Below are positions 6,973 through 7,903 of a stretch of DNA of 7,903 nt, in pieces. A program made the translations under genes and the position numbers. Numbering within the stretch: the stretch's first letter is position 1; each line of letters opens with the position of its first letter. The stretch is from an uncultured Clostridia bacterium. GTDB lineage: Bacteria; Bacillota; Clostridia; TANB77; CAG-508. The stretch is taken from contig CALXZS010000059.1 of assembly GCA_944393305.1 (NCBI GenBank), forward strand, positions 1 to 7,903, given 5' to 3'. The notes beneath the pieces are model-generated. The model ran no database searches, had not been told where the DNA came from, and worked only from the letters and a program-made list of their open reading frames with translations.

Positions 6973-7374
6973 TTACCTCTCAAATTCATCTAAACTTTTA
7001 AAAACATATCCTTGATTTTTTATTTCTTTTATCATCTCATCTAATATATTACAATTATCTTTTGATGTTGCATGAAGTAACATTATTTCGCCATTATGAA
7101 GATTTTCTAATATTTTTGTTTTACCATACTCTTCTCTTCCTTGTTTACTATCTTCCCAGTCATCATATGCAAATGACCACATTACAGTTGTATATCCTAA
7201 AGTATTTGTATAAGCCACTGATGCCTCACTATATTCTCCTTTTGGAGGTCTAATATATTTCATTTCGTAGCCAAATTTTTCATATATTGATTGGTGCAAA
7301 CTCATGACTTCTTCTTTTATTTTATCATTGCTTGAATTTGGCATACATATATGATTTGTAGTATGATTTCCTAA
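6973..7374 (-). CDS. pdaA: 3' part of an interrupted PdaA-like polysaccharide deacetylase
   Basis: This is the C-terminal half of a NodB-fold (carbohydrate esterase 4) deacetylase. Its closest recognisable type is PdaA, which removes acetyl groups from N-acetylmuramate during muramic delta-lactam formation in spore cortex. Visible motifs are GNHTTNH (metal-binding motif 2, codons 7351-7371), R-P-P-K-G-E-Y-S (motif 3), WSFAYDDW (motif 4), MLLHATSKDN (motif 5) and the usual ending K-S-L-D-E-F. Motif 1 (TFDDG, with the catalytic Asp) and the whole N-terminal half are absent. The frame stays open only to 7392, and homology stops at about the Leu before GNH. The first in-frame ATG (7344) has no ribosome binding site and would lose motif 2, so this is not an independent gene. 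The break abuts a serine recombinase. Assignment to PdaA rather than another NodB-family protein is probable, not certain. Confidence 0.85.
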   Translation of the reverse strand, partial: LGNHTTNHICMPNSSNDKIKEEVMSLHQSIYEKFGYEMKYIRPPKGEYSEASVAYTNTLGYTTVMWSFAYDDWEDSKQGREEYGKTKILENLHNGEIMLLHATSKDNCNILDEMIKEIKNQGYVFKSLDEFER

Positions 7375-7431
7375 TTTCTTAATGTCTATTTTTTAGCGAT
7401 TGGTTAACCGCTTCTTAATATCTTAATATAG
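7366..7431. other. Probable attachment site (att junction) of the mobile element
   Basis: This short stretch joins the last codon of the recombinase gene to the point where deacetylase homology begins (about 7369-7374). It holds three near-identical octamers: TTCTTAAT at 7376-7383 and 7412-7419, and TCTTAATA in tandem at 7413-7420 and 7421-7428. It also holds a small hairpin at 7395-7412 (AGCGATT / AACCGCT, one mismatch as DNA) with the palindrome GGTTAACC at its centre. Large serine recombinases act at att sites lying next to their own gene, so the crossover is probably within or close to 7366-7384. The exact core cannot be set without the other end of the element. Confidence 0.55.
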
Positions 7432-7903
7432 TTATTTCATCCTAACGTTAGGATAATTTTGAAATATAAATTTGATTTTTATATTTTTTTCTTTATCAAA
7501 TTCAATTCTTTCGATTAACTTTTCTAATACCATTTTATTAGGCTTTTCCATTTTTAAGAACTCATCTGCAATTTGTTTTATTTCTTTAAAATTTATTTTT
7601 GGAGTTTTTTGATTCGTTTCTTCTAACTCTTTCTCTATTTCTTTCATTTCTTTTAAAATTTTATTTCGTTCTTTTTGTTTTTTTTCATAAATTGTTTTAA
7701 AATCTTCTATTTGTATAACTTTATTTATTTTATCTTGATATATTTCTTCAATTGTATTTTCTATATTTTTTAATTTTTGTTTTAATTCTTGTAGCTTTGT
7801 TTGCAATAAATTATTTTTGCTTTTAGCTTGTTTTTCTGCTTGTTCATATATCTGTTTTATTTCTTGTTCCGTGAAATTTATTTTTTGTATTTCTTCCTTT
7901 ATT
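7375..7903 (-). mobile_element. End of a serine-recombinase mobile element (runs off right edge)
   Basis: Only one tip is in the window: the recombinase C-terminus plus about 57 bases of non-coding end. Evidence for an element is the recombinase itself, its position directly beside a gene truncated in mid-domain, and the fact that everything to the left is a conserved chromosomal block. The type (prophage, skin-like intervening element, Tn4451-like transposon) and the size cannot be seen. The recombinase reads outward, toward the interrupted gene. Confidence 0.75.
7432..7902 (-). CDS. Large serine recombinase, C-terminal part (truncated by window edge)
   Basis: The frame is open from the window edge to the TAA at 7432, giving 156 C-terminal residues; the catalytic N-terminal resolvase domain and the zinc-ribbon 'recombinase' domain lie beyond the window. 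What is visible is the typical end of a large serine recombinase (SpoIVCA, TnpX and phage-integrase type). There is a long charged coiled coil with the recurring E-D-F-K-x-I-Y-E-K-K-Q-K-E-R pattern, followed by a short beta segment (LIERIEFDKEKNIKIKFIF) closing with N-Y-P-N-V-R-M-K. A TTG at 7806 is only an internal Leu codon, not a start. Such enzymes catalyse integration and, with a directionality factor, excision between attP/attB-derived sites next to their gene. Confidence 0.85.
   Translation of the reverse strand: MKEEIQKINFTEQEIKQIYEQAEKQAKSKNNLLQTKLQELKQKLKNIENTIEEIYQDKINKVIQIEDFKTIYEKKQKERNKILKEMKEIEKELEETNQKTPKINFKEIKQIADEFLKMEKPNKMVLEKLIERIEFDKEKNIKIKFIFQNYPNVRMK

Noticed and set aside
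6973..7344. An independent short deacetylase gene starting at ATG 7344
   Set aside because: There is no ribosome binding site before it, and the homology continues upstream in frame through GNHTTNH, so the ATG is internal to an interrupted gene.
7395..7412. Intrinsic terminator of the recombinase gene
   Set aside because: The stem is only 7 bp, and in the minus-strand transcript it is followed by A residues, not U.
1..7903. tRNA, rRNA, CRISPR array, riboswitch or T-box
   Set aside because: Nearly all the sequence is coding and the gaps are too short; I saw no cloverleaf, spaced repeats or conserved aptamer sequence. A T-box for glyQS, if present, would lie left of position 1.

Overview
The window is strongly AT-rich, and every supported gene reads leftward on the minus strand (from high to low coordinates). 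Gene content and order match the conserved Firmicutes block yqfC-yqfD-(phoH)-ybeY-dgkA-era-yqzL-recO. YqfC and YqfD are sporulation proteins, and the deacetylase remnant upstream resembles the spore-cortex enzyme PdaA. Together with the base composition this points to an endospore-forming, low-GC member of the Clostridia. This is inference from gene content; I cannot name a species.

Layout in the direction of transcription. (1) 7903-7432: the C-terminal part of a large serine recombinase, which runs off the right edge and lies at the tip of a mobile element. (2) 7431-7375: a short junction with direct repeats and a small hairpin, the likely recombinase attachment site. (3) 7374-6973: the 3' part of a PdaA-like polysaccharide deacetylase that lacks its 5' half. 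(4) yqfC and yqfD. (5) An unrecognised soluble, helical 405-residue protein in the place where phoH usually stands. (6) ybeY (rRNA maturation). (7) A DgkA-type undecaprenol kinase fused to a PAP2-like domain that has lost its catalytic histidines. (8) A DUF3048 (YerB-like) lipoprotein or membrane-anchored protein with a possible promoter of its own. (9) era, (10) a small yqzL-like gene containing a perfect 13-bp hairpin, (11) recO. (12) At 15-43, a good sigma-A promoter with a palindrome in its spacer, facing off the left edge.

The genes are tightly packed, with gaps from overlap to about 90 bases, and start codons usually follow a clear Shine-Dalgarno sequence, so most of the block is probably one operon. 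Its themes are ribosome maturation (YbeY, Era), DNA repair (RecO), recycling of lipid carrier for cell-wall synthesis (DgkA) and sporulation (deacetylase, YqfC, YqfD).

The most interesting point is the right end. A serine recombinase gene lies immediately next to a deacetylase gene that is broken exactly at its second catalytic motif, directly upstream of two sporulation genes. This is the arrangement of the skin-type elements that interrupt sporulation genes and are excised during development. The other half of the gene and the other end of the element are outside the window, so this remains a well-founded hypothesis.
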